A stretch of 64,000 bases of DNA from Silene conica (taxonomy: Eukaryota > Streptophyta > Magnoliopsida > Caryophyllales > Caryophyllaceae). Shown in pieces: positions 1 through 11,170 of this stretch (positions are counted from its first letter, which is position 1; every line of letters starts with the position of its first letter). Under the pieces are notes generated by a model. That model worked only from the letters and a program-made list of their open reading frames with translations, was not told the DNA's origin and searched no databases. Where the stretch lies: positions 79,234,861 to 79,298,860 of the forward strand of contig CM055316.2 in assembly GCA_029255685.2 (NCBI GenBank). The letters run 5' to 3'. Position numbers and translations under genes: made by a program.

Positions 1-535
1 TTATAGGAATAGCTTCAACTACTAGCTTTCATATATACATGATTCATGCCCAAAGAATTTCACAAATTAATATATAACTATTAGGTATAAACAAAATTCA
101 AACAATATATCCTCAAAAATATACTATTGATATAAAATTAGTTTTTTTATTAAAGTCATACACACAAAAAAAAAATTAATTAAGTTTACGTAAGGATTTT
201 GTATTGTGTTTAATTTTGTTAATAAACGTCATAAAATACGAGGGTAAAATAGGTAAATAAAACTGAATCAGGTACCTGATTTGTCAAATGCTACCTGAGA
301 TAACTTTTTATTTCAGGTACCTTTTTCACCATTTTTCAGTCAAAACAAGTAGTTGCCAAACACTCCAAAAATAATAAGCTACCTGATTGTTTTTGCAAAA
401 AAGTCATCTCAGACAAATTAGGTAGCTGAAATGGTTTGCCAAACGGAGCCTAAGTATGTTTAATCTATTACTCCCTATTTCCGCTTATTGTTTGGTTTTG
501 GTATTGACACAAAGATCAAAGAGAGGGAGAAAATT
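1..535. other. AT-rich intergenic sequence with a dispersed-repeat fragment
   Basis: No coding signal is seen. Positions about 230-455 hold a repeat rich in the word AGGTACCTGA/AGCTACCTGA that ends in GCCAAACGGAGCCTAAG, an end typical of plant MITEs. An inverted copy of its left part lies at 2690-2800. Confidence 0.5.
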
Positions 536-1016
536 CTATGTAGCACCAAAACGGACATAGACAAGGACACGATACGGACACGTGACACGGCATGTCGTGA
601 AATTTAGTACACATGACACGTTATTTAAATTTAATAAAATATACATTTTATAGTTCTAAATGTTTGATTTTATTTTTTTAAAAGTATTTGATATTAATTT
701 TAAATAAGTGAAGGTAAAACTTGTCTTTGATAATAACTCATTTTCATTTCTCACCCGACCAATATTCTAATTAATCTCTTTCGATAACGACCATTTCTCG
801 TCTGAAGAACATCGTTCACCCCAAATGATGACCAAATACCGTGGACACGCGATTGACACGACTCAAATACCATGGACACGCGTCGGACACGTGCCCAAAT
901 AAATGTTGAAAGTTAGACACGGCTTTATAGATGTCCGACACGTTTCGGCTTGTGTCCGTGGAGTGTCGATGTCGGACACGGTATGGCTCATTACGAGAAG
1001 TGTTTGTGCTACCTAG
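536..1016 (-). mobile_element. hAT-type MITE, older copy
   Basis: Ends are CTATGTAGCAC and GTGCTACCTAG in inverted orientation. The interior repeats GGACACG/CGTGTCC many times. It is the inverted relative of the element at 10309-10697, which has a clean 8-bp target duplication. Here the flanks AGAAAATT and GGGAAAAC match at only 5 of 8 positions, so this copy is older. It has no coding capacity. Confidence 0.7.
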
Positions 1017-1239
1017 GGGAAAACCACGAATTATGATGGTTGCATTTGGTTGACAAGTGAATCATAATAGTTAAGATGGTCAAATTGTCTATAAAAACAT
1101 CCTAATATATATAGAGAGTTAAAAAATAAGTGAAACACTCCTATAAAAGGAATAGGCAAACAAATAACACAGACCAGACAGAGTATTTTACAAGTGGAGG
1201 CTGTCATGCCTTTGTTGAGCTTTAAGACGTTAGCAAGTG

Positions 1240-1600
1240 GATGGATAATTGGGTGTGTGGGTCGTAGAAGAGCAAGACAGGTAGCTTGGTCTACCGACGG
1301 TGGTGGGTAATTCCAAGAGGGCTTTATCTAATGTGGTCCAAGACGAATTGTGCTTGAAGTTGCATAGGTGGATGATTATTCTCTTGCCGAAAACATGTAT
1401 AATGGTAATGATAAAGGTTGTTGCCCAATCAATCGTTACATATGCGATGAGTGTGTATTCAAATTCCCGTCTAGCTTTTATGATGAACTTCGCTCCCTTG
1501 TGTCTCGATTTTGGTGGGATCGGAAAATGGTAAGCCAAAGAGATTTGGCGGCCTTAGATTTAGAGATTATCATGTGTTTAAGTGTTTGGTGGTAAATAAG
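1240..1600 (+). pseudogene. LINE (L1-type) reverse-transcriptase remnant
   Basis: Short reading frames in two frames give protein like the C-terminal part of plant L1-type LINE polyproteins: VVAQSIVTYAMSV followed, after a frame change, by FPSSFYDELRSLVSRFWWDRK. In intact elements this stretch lies after the reverse-transcriptase core. Frameshifts and stops show it is dead. The boundaries of the remnant are not defined. Confidence 0.65.
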
Positions 1601-1689
1601 GTTGATGATGAATTCTAATAGTCTTATGGCGTAGGGTTTTTTTGCGAGAGTATAACTCCCACATATACCAAGGTGCCTTACCAAGGACC

Positions 1690-2855
1690 ATTCTCATAGT
1701 CAACGTCATAACAACTTTAAATTACAATCTCTTTACATGATAACTAAAAGAACAACAAAAGACTATAGTGAAATTATCATATCATCTAGACTCATTGTGG
1801 TACTCGCTTCCCGGAAAGCACAACCAAGCAAAAGCACAACACTACAAAGCACGAATATCCATCAACCTGCTAAACCAATGCTCACTATCCACGAATGGAT
1901 CTCCATAGTTTACAACAACAAAACGAGGTCAATAATCTGCGTAATTATCATCAAGTAAAGCGAAGGAAAGAGAATACAAGCACAAAATAAACATCCACTT
2001 TATTGCTCCCTCTTTCATAGTAACCGACTACACACCGCAGCGTGAAGCCCTGCTAGGTTACACATCGCAACAGATAACTCTCATCGCTAAAGGGGACTGC
2101 AGCCTACCACCTAATTCCCGCTCATCGCAACGAGCAACCCAAATTATTAATGTGCACACTCCCTTATGACGGGAGTCACAAGAGACGAACATGGGATCGT
2201 CGCTTTCTCCCAACACAGCCCCATCATCAACACAATCACACCATCATCAAGTCCTCCAATTAAACAATCATCACAATCACAATAATGCATATATCAGATT
2301 CAATCACAATACCAACAACCACAAAAAAAACTGAGTATTAGAAAAACTTAACTTTACAACAATCCAACAATCATAACCAATTCACAAAAGACTCTCATCG
2401 AACCCTACAATAATGGTCACAGAAACATTACTATAGAATCATAAACAACTATCACAACATTATTAATTCACAAACTTAACTTGAAGCACTAAACGTCCCG
2501 ATGACGGCCACGGTCTGACGCGATGATCTCAATGCAATTAGATTAGATTTCCCCTTGGGGTAAGATGGGTGGTCTAACGAAGGGGTAGTAAGAGATATGG
2601 AGTTTTGCGAAGGAGGGTTTCTAGGTTTAAGAACAGTAGAAAAAGGAAAAAAAAAAAAAAGGAAAACCAAGTATTCGTCGCAACTTCAGTGTTTGACAAG
2701 TAGCTTATTTTGTCAAATAAGCTACCTGAAATAAAATGTTACATAAGGTAGCATTTTAGATTTCAGGTATCTGATTCCAGGTTATATTAACCTTTTACCC
2801 TTCAATCTATAATATAATAAATAATTATTATATCCTTAAGTGTGTCCTATCATTA
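1690..2855. other. Non-coding, probably decayed repeat
   Basis: No convincing gene. 2030-2230 is less AT-rich than its surroundings and resembles degraded retroelement non-coding sequence, but I cannot name a family. Positions 2690-2800 are an inverted copy of 230-350 (shared words AGCTACCTGAAATAAAA and AGGTAGCATTT). Confidence 0.4.
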
Positions 2856-5398
2856 TCATTATATATATATATAAAAAAAATGTAAAACTACTGATGTGGC
2901 GCAACCAGATTTCAGAATTTGCCTAATAGAGCTTCCTCATTAACTTTGGCAAACTTAGTTTTAATTAGGCCAATTAAAACTAACTATTATAATTATTATA
3001 ATACTATTAATTACATAATAACTACTTAGATTTTCAAGACTTTCATTAAAACTAAATTTCACTTTTCAAAACCGAAACATTTATAATATTATTAATTACA
3101 TAACATAATTACCAACAAAATTTCAATTATACCGCCAACCGTTATACTTCCAATAACTCTTTTATTTTTTTTATGCAATTAGTATAATTGACTGAATAAT
3201 GTGGTGATTGGAAACATCAGTTAGGTTTTCCTAAACCTTCGCTCACAATAGTTATATATATACCACGCTTTCATACATTATATACATACAGAAAATTTCC
3301 ATAAAATTATTCCTTATGTGATTTCTTATTTTTTCCGTGTAGCTTAAACAATTTTTATCTTTTTCATTATGTTTGACGCTTTGTTTTCCTATTTCCATTC
3401 TTTACTTTTTATCTCTTTTCTTCATTGTTAGCATACTTTTTGTATCTAATATTTTCTTTTTTTATAATCAAGGCAACACAATTTGAATTGCTCTTTAAAC
3501 TATATTAAAATTGAATTCCTCTCTCAGCACAAATTGAATTCCCAAAATTTTTAGATAAACGGTCTCTCAATAGCGTTATTGGGAGACCTCTCATATGATA
3601 GGGTGCGAGATCCGTCGAAGTTTTTGTTTTCCTATTATGACCCTCACTAAATCGGTGAAAGACGATATCTCACGAGACCTACAGATTTTATAATTCATTT
3701 TTTGGGTTTGATTTTTATAATTGAAACAACATAGTAGTAAAACACACAATTTGTATGAGGAATAAACCATTTGACTTTATTAAAGAAATAAACCAAGTAT
3801 TCAATACAATAATTCACGTTATTTGAGTATTCCTTACATTAAAGTATCCCAAAAAAAATATATTACTTAGAAACTTCTACAACATGGCTATTACGGAGTA
3901 GAATTTTACAACTACAAGTACCTTATAAAATTGGGACTTGCTTTTTCACATACGGATTTTACTCTTTTACATACGGTTTTTACCACACTGCCCTTATCTT
4001 TTCTTTTATCATTCATTCAATTGATTTTTTTCTCTCTCCCTCCATCTCCTTAAACTCCTTAAACAAAAAACCAAAATTTTAAAAGAGAAAAATAAAAATT
4101 TTAAACAAAAATAAAAACAAAAACAAACAAAAAATAAAAACTAAAGAATTTTTGAAAAAAAAACACGTAATTTTGAAAAAAGAAAAGAAAAACAGGAAAA
4201 AGAAGATGAAAAGGAAAGAAAAGCGTGAGAGAAATTGAACAGCAACAAGCCGCCGACAACGACAACGCCGCACAAAACAACGATATCGGAACCTCCAACC
4301 GACGCTGACTTATCAGAAATCCGATAGATGACGACAACTCAGTATTCCGATACCAACTATCAGAGATGCCAACCACCGTGCGCCGTCAGCCACCGTGTCA
4401 TCCACTACCCACAAACAGTAATTATCATTGACTCTATGTAATTAATTTCAGTAAATATAAACTTAATAGTTTTAATTAAACGTATTAATAATTGTTAATA
4501 AAACAACATTACTTTAAAAATTATAGAATTATAATCCATTGTTTAAGTTTCTAGAGTAATTAAATTCAATTTTTGGGTAAGATGCGAGGGTTGTTTTGTT
4601 GAAGTCGAGGAAAAAGGTCTAGGTTTAGCAAAAGGTAACACATGGAAATTTTATGAAAAAATGTATGTGAAAGAGTAAAGTTCGTCTGTGAAAAAGTAAT
4701 TTCGATAAAATTCTATTCACAATCTTACTTAGGGTTTATATGTGAATTTAAACAATTTATTTGAGATAAAAAAAAAGTATGAAAAGAAAGAAATATAATT
4801 CCATATAATTTAATTTATTATATTCAATAATTGATTAAAGTGCGATTTTTTTAATGTTATGTATTTCAGATACCGTATTTAGTTTTCTTAATTTTATTAA
4901 GTTAGTTAGTTTTCCGTTCATAAGTTGTGTAAAACCATTTATTTCACATTTTTAACTTAAACCTATTTTATTGGAAAACAATAGTTTCTCATTTCTTATA
5001 ATATATGTTAAACGTTTTCAAGTTAAATGTCAAACGTTTAATGTTGAGTGATTTTAAAAATAAACTACGTATTGTTGTGTCATATTACCGCTCTTTTTTA
5101 CTTTCGAACAATAATTTAATTTTATATTACTGCTTGACACTCAATGACAGATTTTCTAAAAAACAAGTTTCTAAATAATGCATAATTTTATATTGACCAT
5201 TTTCGCTATTTTTTCTTTTAACTTTTTTGTAATAGAAGTTCTTATGTATTTTATTATATATTTACTTTTTCATTTAATTTTATTAAAGTTTTCTATATAC
5301 ATCAAATATGTTATTAGATTATCTAAAAAATTTGATTGATCATTTTCTTTAAAAGTCAAAAATAAACAGTCCGTGATTTTTCACGCGTGTTACACTAG
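2856..5398 (+). mobile_element. Non-autonomous Helitron H1
   Basis: The 3' end has the classic Helitron layout: hairpin CCGTGATTTTTCACG, a short spacer, then CTAG followed by host T. The proposed 5' end is TCATTATATATA after host A. The next 100 bases (GTAAAACTACTGATGTGGCG...) match the 5' end of Helitron H5 at 21773. No Rep/helicase frame is present, so it is non-autonomous. A MITE at 3933-4704 sits inside. The exact 5' base is uncertain because TC occurs twice in the run. Confidence 0.7.
3933..4704. mobile_element. Mutator/hAT-like MITE nested in Helitron H1
   Basis: The ends are inverted repeats of about 45 bases (left CTTTTTCACATACGG, right its imperfect complement). They are flanked by the direct repeat ATAAAATT at 3925-3932 and 4705-4712. 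A 200-base interior section at about 4220-4420 is richer in GC and CCG triplets than its surroundings and may be captured gene sequence, but I cannot identify it. Confidence 0.65.
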
Positions 5399-5399
5399 T

Positions 5400-5850
5400 T
5401 ATTTTCTAAATAGAGAAAATATTTATATTCCTTTACCCTTATTAAGAATCAGTATAATTCACTTCAAATTATTATTTTTCAAGGTGGAGAATTATAATAT
5501 TTATATTATTTTACTCTTATCAAGAATTAGTATAATTCTCTTCAATATATTATTTTCCTAGTGGAGAATAATATTTATATTCTTTTACCCTTATCAAGAA
5601 TCCGTATAATATTTATATTTCTTTATCCTTATCAAGAATCCATATAATTCTCTTCAATATATTATTTTCCAAGTGGAGAATAATATTTATATTCCTTTAC
5701 ACTTATCAATTGCAAGAATCCGTATAATTCTCTTCAATATATTATTTTCCACGTGAATAATAGTATTTATATTCTATTACCCTTATCAATAATTTTAATA
5801 TAATTCTCTTCAAAAAATTATTTTCCAAGTGGAGAATATTTTACTTTTTT
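5400..5850. repeat. Minisatellite, about 80-bp unit
   Basis: Five or so imperfect copies of a unit containing TATAATTCTCTTCAA, ATTATTTTCCA, GGAGAATA and TTTACCCTTATCAAGAAT. Copies recur every 78-112 bases with small internal indels. Confidence 0.8.
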
Positions 5851-5910
5851 GGGCTAGAATGGTAAAGAAAACTTATTAAGTTATATTCTCATTTATCGTG
5901 TAACTCAACT

Positions 5911-6159
5911 TTTTTTTTTGGTAACGAGGGAACCCGCAGCCGCTACTTTTGGTGCGCATTGGGTAAACCCGCGGGTATATGTGATAGCCTGCAAACCACA
6001 TACACCAGGTAAACCACCCGAGGGTGACAGACTCGAAGTCTATTTAGGCATGAACTCGGGCCAAGATTGCTCCACAAGATTTTGCTCTTGGGGAGGCTTG
6101 AACCCGGGTCTCCTGGGACTTTCACCCAAGTTTTAACCACTAAACTCCACCCTTACAGG
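5911..6159 (-). mobile_element. tRNA-derived SINE
   Basis: On the minus strand there is an A-box-like segment (TTTAGTGGTTAAAAC), a B box (CCCGGGTTCAAGCC) and a tail CTCGTTACC plus A-run. It is flanked by a perfect 14-bp target duplication CGTGTAACTCAACT at 5897-5910 and 6160-6173. It shares its 3' tail with the SINE at 7030-7241. Confidence 0.85.
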
Positions 6160-6195
6160 CGTGTAACTCAACTTTGCTTTGTCAACATTTTTTTA

Positions 6196-7327
6196 TCACA
6201 CTCTATCTATAGAAATACAAGAACATTTCAAGCATTCTCATACGTCCACGTTTGCAACTTTTTTTTAAATAAAGGGGTAAAGGTGGGTCCCACATCAAAT
6301 AATCTAAACTTAACTTCGCAAAAACCTGTAACAACCCGACCCACCACCGTCGTAACATAAACCCAATAAGATGGGTGCACACTTTTGGGCCCATTATTTG
6401 TCCTCACTTAAGCACAAAAGCACAAGGCCTTGTTACTAAATGGTGGGTGGGAGCTATTATAAACATATCACAGGCCTCTCAATCTACCGATGTGGCATGG
6501 GACAAATTTCCACACAAACTCATATCATACTCTTGGGGTGTTACATCCACCCGAATAACTAATCTGTCAGGTCTACCTATAAACATATAATTATCATCTT
6601 AATTAAATCAGGTTATATGGGTCGGGTCAAAATGCACTTAAAGAAGTGTTAAAGAAAACCCTTGTAAATACTCGAATGACCTATTGAGGTTTAAGATCAA
6701 TCTAATTATCATCATAGATCAGATTATATGGGTCATATCAAGATACCCGTAAATAACTTAAATTTGACATTAATAATAATGAGCATCACATAAATTAACT
6801 TCATTTTATTTTTCTCATTTTTTATTGAGTCTCTCGATTACTATGTCAAAGAGCAACTCACACTTTAGCTATCAAAAAATAACTGACCCTCTAGCTAGCA
6901 AAAAACAATTCATACTTTAACGTGTAATCAAACAGGTAAACTTAACGCTTCTTATATTTAAATTCAACATTTAAAGACCCCTATTTGCAAATATAAACTG
7001 AATATAACTAGATACAAAATTTAATCATGTTTTTTTTTTTTTTGGTAACGAGGGGTTTAATCCCCCGGGCCCACGTATTCCCGCACCACCACATGGACCA
7101 TGTAAGCCACCCCTTTCAGAGCTGCAGTGGCCAAGTGGTCATCGCCCCAGCTGGTAATCGAACCTGAGACCTCTCAACTCCTGCATTTCTGCAAGCTTTG
7201 AGGTTTAACTCAGTTACCACTGGACTAACACCACTTGGTTTAATTTAATCATGTTTTTTTAGATAAAAATATTAGAATAATAATATTTCACTGCATACTC
7301 GTACAATTTATACGGGTTAAAAACTAG
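6196..7327 (+). mobile_element. Non-autonomous Helitron H2
   Basis: Begins TCACACTCTATCTATAG after host A and shares ACATTTCAAGCATTCTC with the Helitron 5' end at 20629. It ends with hairpin CTCGTACAATTTATACGGG, then TTAAAAACTAG before host T. It contains a SINE at 7030-7241. No Helitron protein is encoded. Confidence 0.7.
7030..7241 (-). mobile_element. tRNA-derived SINE, nested in Helitron H2
   Basis: Minus-strand B box GGTTCGATTACC, an A-box-like CAGTGGTAACTGAG and the 3' tail CTCGTTACC plus A-run. A perfect 12-bp target duplication AATTTAATCATG lies at 7018-7029 and 7242-7253. Confidence 0.88.
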
Positions 7328-8075
7328 TTGTTTCTAAATTACATGTTCCTGTAATGGTAGGGTTCCTCTAATGTTAAGCTAAAACTACCGTGTAACTTAC
7401 TAACTTGAATGGTCCCTTATTATTGGGAAAAAAGATTATATATGTGATGTATTTTTTTATACTCTTTTAGTTATTGAACATATATATCTTTTTTTTTGCA
7501 TTTTTAAAATTTATTGTTATATTTTAATTTTTGTATGTCAAAATACATGAATTTATATGTATTTTTTTAAGTGATATTGTAATGTTTTTTTGGTTTAATT
7601 TCTAAGTGAAGGAGTTCAAAAAATTTAAACTAAAACTCGTAATATTTAAACCAAAACTCAAAAATTTGTTAATTTCCAGCTAGTAGTTTGTTGGAGCCCG
7701 TGCGTGTTACTTGCAAGCTTGTTATTTTTTCAGTTGTTCCACGGATAAGCAAACTGCTTGAAAATTTATCAAAATTGCAAGCATGTTTTTTTTATTATAC
7801 CATTGCAGATGCTCTGAACCGCTAACTTGTATTATCTAATTTGAAAGCATGTACAATGCATAGGTTAAATACCTTAATTATTTAAAAATAAACTTAGAGG
7901 TATATATTGTTAAATAAGTGTAAGAAATTTAATTTTAAAAATAATAACATTTATTAGATAAATAAATTGACTTCATGGACGATTTGATAATTCATAAGCA
8001 TTATTATTCACTTGTCAACCAATAATAAAGATTAGTGAATTATACTGATCCTTGATAAAAGATAAGGTAAGGGAA
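7328..8075. other. AT-rich intergenic sequence
   Basis: No gene or clear repeat boundary seen. The end of this stretch (CCTTGATAAAAGATAAGG) matches the gene 2/gene 3 upstream region and is distal promoter of gene 1. Confidence 0.5.
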
Positions 8076-8084
8076 TAATAGGAA

Positions 8085-8914
8085 GGGTTTTTTGTCTAAC
8101 ACCACCTTTAAAAAACTTTTTTTTCCAAAAACCACCTTTAAAAAAATAATTTGTCAACCACCACCTTTTAATGAATTTTTTTTTTTTTGTCAAACACCAC
8201 ATTTTGGCCAAAGTTTCAGCGTTTGTGATGGGGTGACTTTCAATAGATGTTTGAGATAGCAAGCGAGGTCGGTTTAGAGTGTTCTTGAACTCGTTGGAAA
8301 GGTGGGAGTACAGGCTTTCCAACGGTTGTCAACACGGTGGTCAAAGATGTCCTTATGTGTGGTAGATTGATGTGTAAAGTAAGGTTGATTTGAGAAATAG
8401 CTAGAAATTTGGGTTTACAACGAGTTGTTAGAGGGGTTTTTAAGGGTCTTTAAATGGGGTTATGATGTTTAGTTTGAAATTTGGTATGTAGGTTAAGGGG
8501 AGGGCAAGGTATGTCACAGTTGTGTTCACCGTGGTGGCCGTTGGTGCAAGTGGTGGTTCAACGGGAGTGAATTGACCCACGAAAATTCCTACTTCAATTT
8601 ACATTAACCCTATGTGACTAGCCTTACTTTACACATCAATCTACCCCACATAAGGACATTTTTTACCACCGTGTTGAAAGCCGTTGAAAGCCTGTACTCC
8701 CACCTTTTCAACGAGTTCAAGAACATTCTAAACCGACCTCGTTTGCTATCTCAAACATCGACTGAAAATCACCCCATCACAAACGCTGAAACTTTGGCCA
8801 AAATGTGGCGTTTGACAAAAAAAAAAAAAAGTAAAGGTGGTGTTTGATAAATTATTTTTTTAATGGTGATGTTTGGAAGAAAAAGTTTTTAAGGTAGTGT
8901 TAGACAAAAAACCC
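8085..8914. mobile_element. Mutator-like MITE with about 300-bp inverted repeats, in the gene 1 promoter
   Basis: 8085-8394 and 8613-8914 are long inverted repeats (terminal GGGTTTTTTGTCTAACACC). The flanking 9-bp direct repeats TAATAGGAA and TAATAGAAA differ by one base. Long terminal inverted repeats with a 9-bp target duplication are the Mutator-like pattern. The flanks joined together match the promoter of gene 2, so the element landed about 80 bases upstream of the gene 1 TATA box. It can fold into a long hairpin. Confidence 0.82.
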
Positions 8915-8995
8915 TAATAGAAATTAAAAAATGAAAATATTAAATTTAAAGGCAATGATGCCTTAAGATATTTCAAGGCATTGAAGATGAAGTAG

Positions 8996-9005
8996 TTTAT
9001 AAATG
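8996..9005 (+). promoter_or_regulatory. TATA box of gene 1
   Basis: TTTATAAATG lies about 330 bases upstream of the gene 1 ATG. The following AGAGCAAGCAA...AGCAAGAC is also found after the TATA boxes of genes 2 and 3. This conservation between paralogs supports it, and implies a long leader or a 5'-UTR intron. Confidence 0.55.
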
Positions 9006-9323
9006 CAAATGGGTTTGCGTAGAGCAAGCAACTCAGAAGCAAGACAATCACAGTGATCGGTATTTCGAACTCGGGTGAAGGTATTAGGTAATTATGGTAT
9101 TCATGCATGTTACATTCTATCCTAAAAACAATCGGTGATAGTGTAATACGAGGAGTAACCGCTTAATTGAGTAATGTATATTTTTCTCATTTTTTCACTA
9201 TCTCATATTACGAATAAAATGTTTTCGTTTGGTAAACAACTAATTGGGACGGGAAATCTAAAAAAAGCTATGATTTTGTTTTTGATAAATAATAGTTGAA
9301 GGCCAAATAGCAAGAGAGGAACA

Positions 9324-10975
9324 ATGGCTTCAGTTCAAGTGCGTAAGGCAGCAAGCCAGGGGGTTCAGCCGCAAATTGGAGCTCAAGCCACTGTGACTAA
9401 CCAAACGTCATTCGCGATGACGTTAGGTCGTTCAACCAGTTGGTCTGGGACCCCGGCTAATGCCGGTTTCCCAGCTACTATTCCACCAAATACGTCTGTT
9501 ACGTTTAACCATATTAGCGATGGCGGGTTTGGGTCCTCGGGCGTGGTCATCTATGATGGTTTTAGTAACTTACAACCTTGTGCATGGGTTTTGGCTTGGG
9601 ATGCTCCTGCTGAAAGTAATCAATTCCCAAACAAGGTATGATATCGTTTTTATGTGGAAGTTGAGATAACGTCACTTGATGGTACTGAATTTCTCTCCAC
9701 CAAATTTCGAATTAGAAACCCTTAATTTAAAAAGGGTAATTTTGAAACTGTTCTAATTATTATTCTAATGCTAATTACCTTGATTAGTGGATAGCAAAGA
9801 AAATTTGAAACGTAGGTGCCTATTTCCATAAAATTGAACCAAGTAGTGTTAGTCAAGTGGTTCTGGGTTAAATCTTAAAACTTGCTAAAAACAGGAGTTG
9901 AGAGCCCCCGGGTTTGAATCACGGGGCGATGATTACTTGGTCACTGCGGCATCCGAAGGGGATGACTTACATGGTCAACGTGGTGGCGCGGGAATGTATG
10001 AATCCGCGTGATTCAACACCCTGGTCACCAAAACAAAATGAAAAGAATTGAGATGACTGCAACCAAGTGAGTATTTCAATTGGGTGTCATTGAGGATATT
10101 ATACTAAAGTTTTTAGGTTTTTTATTTTTTTACCTTTAAGTTTGAATTTTAAACTAATTAGTAAAAAAAGTTGCTTTAGAAACTACAAATTACATATTTT
10201 ATCAACTGGAATTGATAATGATAGGGCGTCACTGGGTGGTACTCAATCCCAGTACCACCATTTCAAATCCGTCCTTTATTTTAGGGATTACCACTTATTG
10301 CATGTGAGCTAGGTAGCACAGACACTTCTCTTAATTAGCCGTCCCGTGTCCGACACCATGTCCGACACTCGGACACCCGACACTCGTTGGACACATGGCT
10401 AAACATATTTATAGTTTAGACGAGGAATAAAAACTTAAAAAAGATCAATTAGAAGATAAGTTTGGGTGGAAAATGAGAATTAGTTATAGTAAAGATCGAA
10501 TTGTACCTTTACTTGTTTTGATTTAGCTTCAAATACATGATAAAAATAAAATTATACGTTATTTATAACCATAAAATATATATTTTATTATATTTAAATG
10601 CTGTGTCCCGTGTCCTAAATTTCATGGGAAGCCGTGTCCCGTGTCCGTGTCGTGTCGTGTCCGTGTTCGTATCCGTGTTCGTTTTGGTGCTACCTAGCAT
10701 GTGAGAGGGTGGTACCAAGATCGAGAGCCACCTAATGACACTAAGGCCCTGTTCTTTCTGGCTTATTTTCAGCCCGTTTCAGTTCAGCTCAGCTCTATTC
10801 AGTTCAGTTCAGTTCAGCTCAGCTCAGTTCAGTTCAGCTCAGCTTCATTCAGTTCAGTTCAGTTCAGTTCAGTTCAGCTCAGCTCAGCTTCATTCAGTTC
10901 AGTTCAGTTCAGCTCAGCTCGACTTATTAAGTTCAGCCCACATTATTATTATTATTATTATTGTTGTTGTTGTTG

Positions 10976-11016
<41 letters not shown>

Positions 11017-11134
11017 TTATTTATTTATTTATTATTCTATTTATTATTATTAATTAATAATTATTATTATGATTATTATTGTTGTTTTTATTATTTCTTC
11101 ATCGTATTATTATTTTATATATATTTTTATTATT

Positions 11135-11170
<36 letters not shown>

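Noticed and set aside
4079-4376. Minus-strand phenylalanine-rich frames
   Set aside because: They come from A-rich low-complexity DNA in a MITE.
10701-11139. Open frames of 118 and 134 codons rich in S/Q/F and I
   Set aside because: They are translations of CAGTT/CAGCT repeats and (ATT)n microsatellite inside a transposon; no gene.
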